Below are positions 20,635 to 28,835 of a stretch of DNA of 32,767 bases, one piece after another (the first letter of the stretch is position 1; every line of letters begins with the position of its first letter). The stretch is taken from positions 1 to 32,767 of the forward strand of contig CAZSER010000004.1 in NCBI GenBank assembly GCA_964605975.1. The letters run 5' to 3'. This stretch comes from JBAYHA01 sp964605975 (lineage in GTDB: Bacteria; Patescibacteriota; Patescibacteriia; UBA11705; JABHMO01). The translations under genes and the position numbers were made by a program. The notes beneath the pieces are model-generated. The model had not been told where the DNA came from. It did no database searches and was given only the letters and a program-made list of their open reading frames with translations.

Positions 20635-20645
20635 AATTATTTATA

Positions 20646-20996
20646 TTATACAATCTTTAATCTCTTCATCATTGAATTTCTCAATTTATTCTTTGGAAGC
20701 ATATAATAAACTGTTTTTTCAATAATAAAACCTGGATTTTGTTCGATTTTTTCTTTGTAAGTTCGTTTTCTCATTCCGCCTGGAAATCCAGAATACTTAT
20801 AATAAGCCATTGTTTCCGCCTTTTTACCCGTAACTTTTACCTTGTCGGCATTAACAATTTCCACAGAGTCTCCTAAATCAGCATCATGACGATATTCAGG
20901 TTTATTTTTTCCCATTAAAATTTTAGCGATTCTGGTACATAAACGACCCAAAGTTTGATCAGTCGCATCAATTTTATAAACTTCTCTTTTTATCAT
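20646..20996 (-). CDS. rplM: 50S ribosomal protein L13
   Basis: 116 residues, shorter than the usual 140-145 but with the core intact: YKIDATDQTLGRLCTRIAKILMGKNKPEYRHDADLGDSVEIVNADKVKVTGKK, YYKYSGFPGGMRKRTYKEK, and PGFIIEKTVYYMLPKNKLRNSMMKRLKIV. What is missing is the C-terminal extension (the NPHAAQ-type end). L13 is an early assembly protein of the large subunit. It sits 11 bases before rpsI and 9 after rplQ. Confidence 0.97.
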   Translation of the reverse strand: MIKREVYKIDATDQTLGRLCTRIAKILMGKNKPEYRHDADLGDSVEIVNADKVKVTGKKAETMAYYKYSGFPGGMRKRTYKEKIEQNPGFIIEKTVYYMLPKNKLRNSMMKRLKIV

Positions 20997-21005
20997 ATTT
21001 TTAAA

Positions 21006-21356
21006 TTAAACTAATTCAATAATTGCCATTGGAGCATCATCGCCCTTGCGATTACCCAACTTAATAATTCTCGTATAACCACCATTACGATCTTGATATT
21101 GCGGAGCAACTTTTTCCATTAACTTTTTAACGGCTTTTTCGTCACCCATCAAAGCAATTAAAGCTCGTCTAGAAGCCAATGTTCCCTTTTTCGCTTTGGT
21201 AATATAAGTTTCAACAATTGGTCTCAAAGCTTTTGCCTTGGCTAATGTTGTTTTAATCTTTTCTTTATTAATCAAACTGGACGCCAATCCTTTAATCAAA
21301 GCTTTGCGTGGCGCAGTCTTTAAACTTAATTTAGCAACTTTTTTACGGTGTCTCAT
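21006..21356 (-). CDS. rplQ: 50S ribosomal protein L17
   Basis: 116 residues, normal length. The start MRHRKKVAKLSLKTAPRKALIKGLASSLINKEKIKTTLAKAKALRPIVETYITKAKKG is diagnostic. The C-terminal GGYTRIIKLGNRKGDDAPMAIIELV matches the family end. Located directly downstream of rpoA, 24 bases apart, the classical order. Confidence 0.98.
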   Translation of the reverse strand: MRHRKKVAKLSLKTAPRKALIKGLASSLINKEKIKTTLAKAKALRPIVETYITKAKKGTLASRRALIALMGDEKAVKKLMEKVAPQYQDRNGGYTRIIKLGNRKGDDAPMAIIELV

Positions 21357-21380
21357 ATAAAAAATTTATATCAAATCTCT

Positions 21381-22070
21381 TTATTCTTTATCAGTAAATA
21401 AGGCAAAATGATCAATCAAAATCTTGGATGCTTGTTCAACTGCTTCTTTGGGAGTAATTGTCCCGTCAGTTTCAATCTCCATTGCCAATTTATCATAATT
21501 AGTAATATCACCGACACGAACAGGAGTGACTTTGTAGCCAACTTTTTTAATTGGAGTAAAAATAGCATCAACCAAGATGGTTCCAATTTCTACTTGCTCC
21601 TTGCTTCTTTCTTCTGTTGGCCAATAACCCCTTCCTTGTGAAACAGTCACTTCCATTTCAAATTCTGCATTTTTTTCAGTAATAGTCGTAATTACCAAAT
21701 CTTTATTAACAATTTCAACATCACTGTTTTTTTCAAAATCAGAAGCAGTAACCTCTCTGGCTCCTTTAACTTTTAGACGCAATTTAACAGGTTCAGCACT
21801 AAAAACTTTCATTCTTAGATTCTTTAAATTCAAGCAAATTTGCAAAGCGTCATCTTTGACATTGTCAACAGCGGAAAATTCTTGATTTACTCCGATAATT
21901 TTGACCGCAGTAACGGCAGCTCCAGGCAACGAAGATAACATCACTCGACGAAGAGCATTTCCAAGAGTAGTACCATAACCAAAATAACATGGCTCTACAA
22001 CCATTGTTGCTTTGTTAGCATCTTCACTCTCTTCAAAGTAAATTTTTGTTGGCAGTAGTAAATTTTCCAT
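21381..22070 (-). CDS. rpoA: RNA polymerase alpha subunit without C-terminal domain
   Basis: 229 residues. The N-terminal domain is complete: YFGYGTTLGNALRRVMLSSLPGAAVTAVKIIG near 30-60 (assembly and beta contact), the insert domain with VKDDALQICLNLKNLRMKVF, VTASDFEKNSDVEIVN, GRGYWPTEER near 145, and DAIFTPIKKVGYKVTPVRVG. The ORF ends at about residue 229 with a normal stop, where other bacterial alphas have a linker and the helical C-terminal domain (total about 310-330). rplQ starts 24 bases later, so no detached C-terminal domain exists here. AGGAGG 10 bases before the ATG is the strongest Shine-Dalgarno in the operon. Loss of this domain would remove UP-element and many activator contacts. 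Confidence 0.96.
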   Translation of the reverse strand: MENLLLPTKIYFEESEDANKATMVVEPCYFGYGTTLGNALRRVMLSSLPGAAVTAVKIIGVNQEFSAVDNVKDDALQICLNLKNLRMKVFSAEPVKLRLKVKGAREVTASDFEKNSDVEIVNKDLVITTITEKNAEFEMEVTVSQGRGYWPTEERSKEQVEIGTILVDAIFTPIKKVGYKVTPVRVGDITNYDKLAMEIETDGTITPKEAVEQASKILIDHFALFTDKE

Positions 22071-22111
22071 ACTAAAGGGCCTCCTAGGTTTATTAGTTTT
22101 TTTATTTTTAA

Positions 22112-22750
22112 TTATTTGGAATAGAATTCGACAATCGCCTTGACATCAAAAACTGGCTTGACCTGTTCTAACTTTGGAGAATCAACAACAGTTGCTTCTA
22201 ATCTTTTAATATCCAAACTTAACCATTCAGGAATAATTCTCTGTTTAATTTTGCTTTCTAATTCAGCAAAAACAGGTTTTTTTAAACTGGCAGGCTTAAT
22301 AGAAACAACATCCTTAATCTTTAATTTCATCGAAGGAATTGTTGCCTTCTTGCCATTAACCAAAACATGACCATGCCCGACAAGTTGTCTAGCAATATTT
22401 CTATTAACAGCAAATCCAGCCTGACAAACAACATTATCTAGCCTTGTTTCCAAGAAAGAAACCAAAATTTCTCCAGTATTTCCTTTTTTCTTTTTGGCTT
22501 CACTAAAATAACGATGAAATTGACTTTCCAAAACGCCATAAATTTTCTTGGCCTTTTGTTTTTCTCTAAGCTGAGCTCCATAACCGGTCAAACGAGAACC
22601 GCCTCGACCAATCTTGGGGCCATGCATACCCGGAACAAAATTTCTTTTATTCAAAGAGCATTTAGAACTATTGCAACGATCGCCCTTCAAAAAAAGCTTT
22701 ACGCCTTCTCTGCGACATTGTTTACATTGTGGATTTAAATTTCTTGCCAT
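22112..22750 (-). CDS. rpsD: 30S ribosomal protein S4 (zinc-finger form)
   Basis: 212 residues. The N-terminus keeps a four-cysteine zinc site (NPQCKQCRREGVKLFLKGDRC then SSKC), the ancestral type lost in E. coli. Then come GMHGPKIGRGGSRLTGYGAQLREKQKAKKIYGVLESQFHRYF, the S4 RNA-binding domain LETRLDNVVCQAGFAVNRNIARQLVGHGHVLVNGKK, and the C-terminal VKPVFDVKAIVEFYSK. Primary 16S-binding protein and, in some bacteria, translational repressor of this operon. Lies between rpsK and rpoA. Confidence 0.98.
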   Translation of the reverse strand: MARNLNPQCKQCRREGVKLFLKGDRCNSSKCSLNKRNFVPGMHGPKIGRGGSRLTGYGAQLREKQKAKKIYGVLESQFHRYFSEAKKKKGNTGEILVSFLETRLDNVVCQAGFAVNRNIARQLVGHGHVLVNGKKATIPSMKLKIKDVVSIKPASLKKPVFAELESKIKQRIIPEWLSLDIKRLEATVVDSPKLEQVKPVFDVKAIVEFYSK

Positions 22751-22780
22751 ACTTTATATGAGAAAAGTCTTAAAAAATTA

Positions 22781-23251
22781 TTAAACACGTCGAGGACCAG
22801 GTTTACGACAACCGTTATGAGGAATTGGCGTAACATCCTTGATGGAAACGACATTCAAACCATTAGCATTCAAACCACGGATAGCCGATTCTCTACCCAT
22901 ACCAACACCTTTGACATAAACAACAACATCTTTTAATCCATAAACCTTGGCCTTTTCTACTGCATCTTTGACAATAATAGAAGCAGCAAACGGAGTAGCT
23001 TTTTTGGGCCCCTTAAAACCATTTAATCCCGCACTGGAGAAAGATAAAACATTGCCGATCTGATCAGTAATCGAGACAATCGTATTGTTATAAGTAGCTT
23101 GAATATAAGCACGACCAACAGGAACGGCGCGGATAACCTTTTTCTTTTTACCTTTGACCGCCTTTTTCCCCTTGGTAGGTTTGGATTTTTTTTCTTTGGT
23201 TGTTTCAGTCCCGCTAACTACGGTTTCAACAACTTTATTTTCTTCGGACAT
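22781..23251 (-). CDS. rpsK: 30S ribosomal protein S11
   Basis: 156 residues from the ATG at 23251; an upstream in-frame TTG (23257) adds two residues and is not preferred. The core VGRAYIQATYNNTIVSITDQIGNVLSFSSAGLNGFKGPKKATPFAA is typical, as are GMGRESAIRGLNANGLNVVSIKDVTPIPHNGCRKPGPRRV. The N-terminal tail of about 40 residues is rich in Lys, Glu and Thr, longer than in E. coli (total 129). Part of the small-subunit platform. Confidence 0.97.
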   Translation of the reverse strand: MSEENKVVETVVSGTETTKEKKSKPTKGKKAVKGKKKKVIRAVPVGRAYIQATYNNTIVSITDQIGNVLSFSSAGLNGFKGPKKATPFAASIIVKDAVEKAKVYGLKDVVVYVKGVGMGRESAIRGLNANGLNVVSIKDVTPIPHNGCRKPGPRRV

Positions 23252-23278
23252 ATTCAAAATGATATATAGTTAAAAAGT

Positions 23279-23668
23279 TTAAGTCTTTTGACCGGTTGGT
23301 TTGCGTCCACTTCCCACAGTTTTGCGACCATTTCCTCTTACCGTTCGGCTGTTTGTCTTGGTTCTTTGTCCTCGAACAGTCAAACCTTTGGCATGTCTAG
23401 TCCCACGATAAGCACGAATATCTTTTAATCTTTTGATATTAGCAAAAACTTCTCGGCGCAAATTTCCCTCAACTTTGAAATGATCTTCTACTTCTTTACG
23501 CAACACATTTTCCTGTTCTTCGGTCAATTCTTTGGTGCGTAAATCTGGATTGATCTTTAACTTCTCGAGAATCTTTTGTGAAAGTGGTAAACCAATTCCA
23601 TAAAGATAAGTAAGGGCAACTACGATTTTTTTGTCATTTGGTAGGTTTAAACCTGCAATTCTAACCAT
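23279..23668 (-). CDS. rpsM: 30S ribosomal protein S13
   Basis: 129 residues. Starts MVRIAGLNLPNDKKIVVALTYLYGIGLPLSQKIL; the middle has EGNLRREVFANIKRLKDIRAYRGTRHAKGLTVRGQRTKTNSRT. The basic C-terminal tail reaching the P-site tRNA is present (GNGRKTVGSGRKPTGQKT). Head protein of the small subunit that also contacts the large subunit. Canonical position after rpmJ. Confidence 0.98.
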   Translation of the reverse strand: MVRIAGLNLPNDKKIVVALTYLYGIGLPLSQKILEKLKINPDLRTKELTEEQENVLRKEVEDHFKVEGNLRREVFANIKRLKDIRAYRGTRHAKGLTVRGQRTKTNSRTVRGNGRKTVGSGRKPTGQKT

Positions 23669-23732
23669 AATTTATATTAATTAAATCTGGCGATCATGTT
23701 TTGAAAAATATCGATCACCATAAAATTTTTTA

Positions 23733-23846
23733 TTAACCTTGTCTTTGTTTGTGCTTAGGATCTTTACAAATAACCCAAACACGACCTTTGCGGCGAATTA
23801 CCTTGCACTCTTTGCAGATTGGTTTGACAGATGAGCGAACCTTCAT
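23733..23846 (-). CDS. rpmJ: 50S ribosomal protein L36 (zinc-binding form)
   Basis: 37 residues, ATG 23846 to TAA 23735-23733. It starts MKVRSSVKPICKECKVIRRKGRV and continues WVICKDPKHKQRQG. The CxxC...C...H zinc set is complete (Cys11, Cys14, Cys27, His32). Smallest protein of the large subunit, in its usual place between infA and rpsM. It is too short for most ORF length cut-offs. Confidence 0.97.
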   Translation of the reverse strand: MKVRSSVKPICKECKVIRRKGRVWVICKDPKHKQRQG

Positions 23847-23880
23847 ATTTATATAAACTTAAATTTAACAAACTAATATC

Positions 23881-23902
23881 CCCGCTTTTTCTCAAAAGCG
23901 GG
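23881..23902 (-). other. GC-capped hairpin between infA and rpmJ
   Basis: CCCGCTTTT (23881-23889), 4-base loop, AAAAGCGGG (23894-23902): a perfect 9-pair stem. Neither strand has a U-run after it, so it is not a standard intrinsic terminator. It may be a processing or stability element in the operon mRNA. Confidence 0.6.
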
Positions 23903-23917
23903 AGAAAAAATTTTTGC

Positions 23918-24133
23918 TTAAAAACGATACACAATTCTTCCCTTGGTTAAATCGTAAGGAGTCATTTCGACTTTTACTTGGTCTCCAACCAATAAACGAA
24001 TCTTGTTCATTCTCATTTTACCGGATAAATGTGCAAAAACAGTATGACCGTTTTCCAATCTGATATTGAAAGAACCGGCCGGTAATAGTTCTTCAACTAC
24101 TCCTCTCAATTCAATAATGTCATTTTTCGCCAT
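23918..24133 (-). CDS. infA: Translation initiation factor IF-1
   Basis: 71 residues forming a single S1/OB domain: MAKNDIIELRGVVEELLPAGSFNIRLENGHTVFAHLSGKMRMNKIRLLVGDQVKVEMTPYDLTKGRIVYRF. The family-typical IELRG start, HLSGKMR and LTKGRIVYR end are all present. It occupies the ribosomal A-site during initiation. First gene of the operon; the predicted mRNA leader is about 10 bases with no Shine-Dalgarno. secY, adk and map, often upstream of infA, are not in this window. Confidence 0.97.
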   Translation of the reverse strand: MAKNDIIELRGVVEELLPAGSFNIRLENGHTVFAHLSGKMRMNKIRLLVGDQVKVEMTPYDLTKGRIVYRF

Positions 24134-24149
24134 GAATTAAAGTAATTTA

Positions 24150-24177
24150 ATTATAATGTTTTTAAAAAATATGTCAA
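24150..24177 (-). promoter_or_regulatory. Promoter of the infA-to-rpsI operon
   Basis: Minus strand: TTGACA (24177-24172), 16-base spacer, TATAAT (24155-24150): full consensus hexamers. Start near 24143. It drives nine genes ending at the 20091-20117 terminator. Confidence 0.88.
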
Positions 24178-24311
24178 TAGCTCCATGTGAACGAAATTAA
24201 GCCATTTTTTGTCTTATTCCTTTAAAATAAGAACTAATTTGAAATAATAAACTAAATTTAGATAATTTCATTATCAATTCTAACCAAATTTATTCAATTT
24301 GTCAAATAAGG

Positions 24312-26141
24312 CTAATTTGTCCGTTTAAAAAGCTTGGCTAAATCCTTGTAGGAAAATTCAATGTGACACGGTCGGCCATGAACACAGGTATAACTATTGC
24401 TTAACCTTTCTAAGTCATTAATAAGAGCCTCCATTCCTTTTTCCGTTAAAAGATCCCCAAACTTAATCGCACTTTTACAAGCCATCATCTTGATAACATT
24501 TTCTACTTTTTCATTAATTTCACTGTCAAAAACAAACTCTTCATCTAATGAGCCAACGATTTCTTTGACAATTTCTCGATAATCTTCATCAACGAACAGT
24601 TGAGGAATAGAGTTTAAAACAAAACTATTTCCCCCAAAATGCGTAATTTCAAATCCCAGTTTCTCAAAAAAGTCATTATGGATATTTAACAATCTTGCTT
24701 CTATCAGAGAAAAATCAACTGTTTGCGGAATTAACAGTCGTTGTCCAGAAAGTTTTCCCGAAAACCACTCTTTCTTTATTTTTTCATACTGAACTCTTTC
24801 TGAAGAAGCATGCTGATCATAAATTTTTAGACCATTTTCCGTTTCAACTAAAATATAAGAGTTTTGAATTTGTCCCCAAATTTTATATTCTGGAATAAAA
24901 GGATCATCCTTTTTGTTTTCCAAAAAAGCAGGTTCCTCTTGTTTTATCAAGTTCTCTTGATTATTAACAAAACTTTTTTCAAAATCTACTAACGACAACT
25001 TGTCTTGCTTTGATGATTCATTAGCAAAAGAACTTAACTTGGGTTGAGATAAAAACTGTTCTTTCTTTTCTGCGGAGAGGTTTGGAATATTCTTCTTGGT
25101 CAACACCTGCCCCACAGTAGAGAAATTACCACTTACCGGGATTTTTACCGTTGTTTGTAAATCTTGTTCGTCTAAGGTTCTGGCAACAACTTCATAAACT
25201 GTTTTATATATTAGTTGCGGTTCGGAAAAACGAACTTCCAACTTACGCGGATGAACATTAACATCAACGGCTTCATTATTAATCTGTAAATTTAAAATAA
25301 AAACAGGATAAGAATCTCTCATCAATAAAGTTGAATATGCCTCTTTGACTTGCTTGGCAATAATAAACTCCCCAACCGGACGACCATTGACATAGAGATA
25401 TTGCAGTTTTTTATTATTCCGAGCAATTTGTGGTTTGCCAATAAAGCCAGAAAAACTTAATCCATTTAATTTTCTATCTACTCTTAGTAAATTTTCGCCA
25501 ATATTTTCTCCCAAAACATCCGCCAAGCGAACTTGCCAATCGGTGACCGGGAAAGAGTATGCCGGTTTGCCATTACTAATCAACTTCCAAGCAATTTGTG
25601 GATACCCAAGCGCATAAGAAAAAAAGAGATCGACAATATGATTATATTCCGTTGCTGGGAGTTTTAAATATTTTTTCCGAACTGGTAAATTATAAAAAAG
25701 ATCTTTGACTTCAACGGTTGTTCCTGAATTTCCAGAAACAACTTCTTTGCTAATCACACCTTCCGAAAAAGACACCTTGATCGCTAAAATATCCGTTTCC
25801 CTTTTGGTAGTTAAAGAAAATTTAGAAACAGAAGAAATACTAGACAAAGCTTCCCCTCGAAAACCAAAAGTTTTAACTTGATATAGATCTTCAATGTTGG
25901 AAATCTTGCTGGTAGCATGATCGGATAAACATAATTCCGCATCCTGTTGATCCATTCCACAACCATCATCAATAACACGGATTAAATCAATCCCCCCATT
26001 TTGAACTTCAATTGTGATATGCCAAGCTCCGGAATCCAAAGAGTTTTCCACCAACTCCTTGACAACCGAAGCTGGGCGTTCAACAACTTCACCGGCGGCA
26101 ATTTTATTAATAAGATCTTGATTCAAAATTTTTATCGTCAT
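24312..26141 (-). CDS. mutL: DNA mismatch repair protein MutL (endonuclease type)
   Basis: 609 residues. GHKL ATPase N-terminus: IAAGEVVERPASVVKELVENSLD (catalytic Glu), IDDGCGM near 60, and DHATSKI plus KTFGFRGEALSSI (ATP lid) near 80-100. The C-terminal domain carries the nuclease motif DQHA-x2-E-x4-E (YDQHASSERVQYE, about 439-450), the ACKSAIKFGD motif near 550 and a CVHGRP motif near 590, where CPHGRP is usual. So this MutL should nick DNA itself, as in bacteria without MutH/Dam. A long low-conservation linker (about 330-410) joins the halves. Starts 4 bases after the mutS stop. Confidence 0.97.
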   Translation of the reverse strand: MTIKILNQDLINKIAAGEVVERPASVVKELVENSLDSGAWHITIEVQNGGIDLIRVIDDGCGMDQQDAELCLSDHATSKISNIEDLYQVKTFGFRGEALSSISSVSKFSLTTKRETDILAIKVSFSEGVISKEVVSGNSGTTVEVKDLFYNLPVRKKYLKLPATEYNHIVDLFFSYALGYPQIAWKLISNGKPAYSFPVTDWQVRLADVLGENIGENLLRVDRKLNGLSFSGFIGKPQIARNNKKLQYLYVNGRPVGEFIIAKQVKEAYSTLLMRDSYPVFILNLQINNEAVDVNVHPRKLEVRFSEPQLIYKTVYEVVARTLDEQDLQTTVKIPVSGNFSTVGQVLTKKNIPNLSAEKKEQFLSQPKLSSFANESSKQDKLSLVDFEKSFVNNQENLIKQEEPAFLENKKDDPFIPEYKIWGQIQNSYILVETENGLKIYDQHASSERVQYEKIKKEWFSGKLSGQRLLIPQTVDFSLIEARLLNIHNDFFEKLGFEITHFGGNSFVLNSIPQLFVDEDYREIVKEIVGSLDEEFVFDSEINEKVENVIKMMACKSAIKFGDLLTEKGMEALINDLERLSNSYTCVHGRPCHIEFSYKDLAKLFKRTN

Positions 26142-26145
26142 ATTT

Positions 26146-28722
26146 TTAAGATTTATCTTTTTTTAAAATCTTTTGCCATTTTTCCACTTTTTGCCAAACC
26201 TCAATTGGTGCTAAGTTATTTAAATTGCTCTCTTTTATTTCTCGTAATACTTCTTTTGTTTCTACAGATAAAACATTTTCCGTAAAAATCGGTAAAGCTT
26301 TCTGAGCCAAACAAACATTATTATTATTTTTTGTTTGAGAAATTTTTTGCAAAAACTTTTCCGCAGAAAGCAGTAAACTTGATGGAAGACCCGCTAAACG
26401 AGCCACTTCCAACCCATAACTTTGAGAAGAAGCCCCGATTACTATTTTGTGCAAAAAAACAACTTGTCCATTATTTTCATGGACCGCTACACAATAATTT
26501 TTGGTTTTGGGAAAGTTAGTAATTATCTCCGTTAATTCATGATAATGGGTTGCAAAAATAGTTTTGGCTTTAATTTTTTGACATAAATACTCACTAATTG
26601 CCCCCGCCAAACTTAACCCATCCGCTGTTGAAGTTCCCCGTCCAACTTCATCTAAAATAATGAATGATTTTTCGGTAGCATTATTTAAAATATTGGCCGT
26701 TTCTTGCATTTCAACCATAAAAGTAGAAACCCCTCGAGTCAAATCATCACTAGCACCAACTCGCGTAAAAATTCTATCCAGTAAACTGATATTCGCCTCG
26801 TCCGCCGGAACAAAGGAACCCAGATGAGCCAATAAACAAATTAAGGCATTTTGGCGTAAATAGCTGGACTTCCCGCTCATATTCGGGCCAGTTAATAAAA
26901 TAAACTCATTACTATCATGATCCATTATTAAATCATTAGGAATATATTTATCCGTCAATCTTTCTATTACCGGATGACGACCCGCTTTAATTGCTATTAT
27001 TCCTTCTTGATTTATAGTTGGTTTAACATAGCCAAAATCATTAGCTAAGTCCGCCAAAGAACTAAAAACATCAATCTCGGCCAAGGCTTCAGCATTTCTT
27101 TGAATCTGAGGGAAATATTTTATTGTTTGTTCAAAAACTTCTTGAATTAAAGTAAATTCAATCTTTTTGATCTGTTCTTCTGCTTGCAAAATTTTGTCCT
27201 CAAACTCTTTTAACTCTGGAGTAATAAATCTTTCGGCGTTAACCAATGTTTGCTTGCGAATATAGTCATCGGGAACTTGTCCCAAATTAACTTTACTAAT
27301 TTCAATATAATAACCAAAAACATTATTAAATTTAACTTTTAACGAATTAATTCCCGTTCTGGAAATCTCTCTTTTTTGTAAATCTAATAAATAATCTTTT
27401 CCTCCCTGTGAAATCTCTCTCCACTTATCTAGCTCTTCATTATATCCCAAACGAATCATTCCTCCCTCAGTCAAAACAGGAGAAGGTTCATCCATAATTG
27501 ATTGAGTTAAAAATTTTTCCAATTCCAGTGGTGTTTGTAGCTTTTGCAAATAATCACCAGCAAAAAAAGATTGCGCTTGAAGATTTTCTGCCAAAAAAGG
27601 GATTAACTGTAAACTCTTGCGTAAAGCAACTAAATCTCGAGCATTGGCACGACGACAGCCAATTTTTCCCAAAATTCTAGGCAAATCAGCCATTTGATCT
27701 AACTGCGACCTAATTTTTCTAATTAATGGCGGATTGTTTTTGAAACCTTCAACATGATTTAATCTTTGTTCTAAAATATTTTTTTCGCCAAACGGCAAAA
27801 CAATCAACCGACGCAAAAATCTGCCACCCATCGCCGTTACCGTCCGATCGATTACACTTAACAAACTTCCTTGATAACTAAAACTACCATTTGTTTGAAA
27901 AATTTCTAAATTTCTAATTGTAGTTTCATCCAAAGTTAGTCGACCAGCAAAGTTATGACGACGAAGTTGGTTTAAATGAGCCAAATTAGATTTTTGGGTT
28001 TCTTTTAAATAATCAAACAAGTTTATTGCCGATCGCCAAGCAGGACTGTTTTCTTGTAAGCCATAACTATCAAAGTTTTTAACGGAAAAATGTTCCTTGA
28101 AATTTTCCAAACTTTTAACAAAATTTTCCGATTGGTAAACATGCCAATTTTTGGCAGAGCCAAAATTTTCTTGAAAAATTGTTGATTCAGAAAACTTTTT
28201 TTCGACAATTATTTCTGAATATGTTTGACGAAAAAGTTCCGACTTCAAAAGTTGCAAATCGCTAGTTTCAAAAAAAGAAAAATCACCCGTAGTGACATCA
28301 ACAAAAACAACACCCCAAACATTTTCCTGAAAAGCGATGCTCACTAAATTATTTACCGTCTTGCCATTCAAGGTCAATTCATCAAAAGTTGTTCCCGGAG
28401 AAACAACTCTACTTACTTGCCTTTCTACTAATCCCGGCAAATTGGGATCACTGACTTGGTCGCAAATAGCAACTCTTTTGCCCGCCTTAATCAGTTTGGC
28501 TAAATAATTATCCACAGCATGAAAAGGAACTCCACACATCGACATTTCATTTTCCGTTCCCTTGTTTCTAGCCGTTAAAACAATTTCCAAAATTTTTGAA
28601 GCGACAACAGCATCTTCACCAAACATCTCATAAAAATCACCCAAACGAAAAAGCACTATCTCTTCAGGATACTGTTTTTTGATCGCAAAATACTGCTTTA
28701 GCATTGGAGTTAACTCTGCCAT
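26146..28722 (-). CDS. mutS: DNA mismatch repair protein MutS
   Basis: 858 residues, full length for MutS1. The N-terminal start is MLKQYFAIKKQYPEEIVLFRLGDFYEMFGEDA, with the mismatch-intercalating Phe-x-Glu (F-Y-E) near residue 31. The connector (GVVFVDVTTGDF), lever and clamp regions follow. In the ATPase domain are Walker A GPNMSGKSSYLRQ near 607, the signature GASDDLTRGVSTFMVEMQE, Walker B FIILDEVGRGTSTADG and FATHYHEL. The C-terminal end forms the usual helix-turn-helix dimer region. Operon mutS-mutL with its own promoter. A complete MutSL pair is notable in an otherwise reduced genome. Confidence 0.98.
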   Translation of the reverse strand: MAELTPMLKQYFAIKKQYPEEIVLFRLGDFYEMFGEDAVVASKILEIVLTARNKGTENEMSMCGVPFHAVDNYLAKLIKAGKRVAICDQVSDPNLPGLVERQVSRVVSPGTTFDELTLNGKTVNNLVSIAFQENVWGVVFVDVTTGDFSFFETSDLQLLKSELFRQTYSEIIVEKKFSESTIFQENFGSAKNWHVYQSENFVKSLENFKEHFSVKNFDSYGLQENSPAWRSAINLFDYLKETQKSNLAHLNQLRRHNFAGRLTLDETTIRNLEIFQTNGSFSYQGSLLSVIDRTVTAMGGRFLRRLIVLPFGEKNILEQRLNHVEGFKNNPPLIRKIRSQLDQMADLPRILGKIGCRRANARDLVALRKSLQLIPFLAENLQAQSFFAGDYLQKLQTPLELEKFLTQSIMDEPSPVLTEGGMIRLGYNEELDKWREISQGGKDYLLDLQKREISRTGINSLKVKFNNVFGYYIEISKVNLGQVPDDYIRKQTLVNAERFITPELKEFEDKILQAEEQIKKIEFTLIQEVFEQTIKYFPQIQRNAEALAEIDVFSSLADLANDFGYVKPTINQEGIIAIKAGRHPVIERLTDKYIPNDLIMDHDSNEFILLTGPNMSGKSSYLRQNALICLLAHLGSFVPADEANISLLDRIFTRVGASDDLTRGVSTFMVEMQETANILNNATEKSFIILDEVGRGTSTADGLSLAGAISEYLCQKIKAKTIFATHYHELTEIITNFPKTKNYCVAVHENNGQVVFLHKIVIGASSQSYGLEVARLAGLPSSLLLSAEKFLQKISQTKNNNNVCLAQKALPIFTENVLSVETKEVLREIKESNLNNLAPIEVWQKVEKWQKILKKDKS

Positions 28723-28731
28723 ATCGGCTTA

Positions 28732-28760
28732 ATCTTAACAAAAATTTGCAAAGACAACAA
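28732..28760 (-). promoter_or_regulatory. Likely promoter of mutS-mutL
   Basis: Minus strand: TTGTTG (28760-28755), 17-base spacer, TAAGAT (28737-28732). The start would lie near 28725, giving an almost leaderless mutS mRNA (ATG at 28722). It is back-to-back with the plus-strand promoter. Confidence 0.45.
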
Positions 28761-28761
28761 C

Positions 28762-28789
28762 TTGACAATTATTTTAGTTATGATATAAA
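28762..28789 (+). promoter_or_regulatory. Promoter of the 28836-29363 gene
   Basis: TTGACA (28762-28767), 16-base spacer, TATAAA (28784-28789). Predicted start near 28796. Confidence 0.75.
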
Positions 28790-28835
28790 ATCACCTCCAT
28801 TGTTCTTTGATAAAACTTTGCGATTGGAGGAATAG

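Noticed and set aside
24212..24232. TCTTATT/AATAAGA hairpin downstream of mutL
   Set aside because: A weak 7-pair A/T stem with no U-run on the minus strand, so not a convincing mutL terminator.
25166..25180. Another exact GTTC-N7-GTTC in this window
   Set aside because: It lies deep inside the mutL coding region, far from any promoter. About one chance match of this 8-base pattern is expected in a window of this size.
28508..28516. Perfect DnaA 9-mer TTATCCACA
   Set aside because: It is inside the mutS reading frame with no clustering, so not evidence of an origin or a regulatory site.
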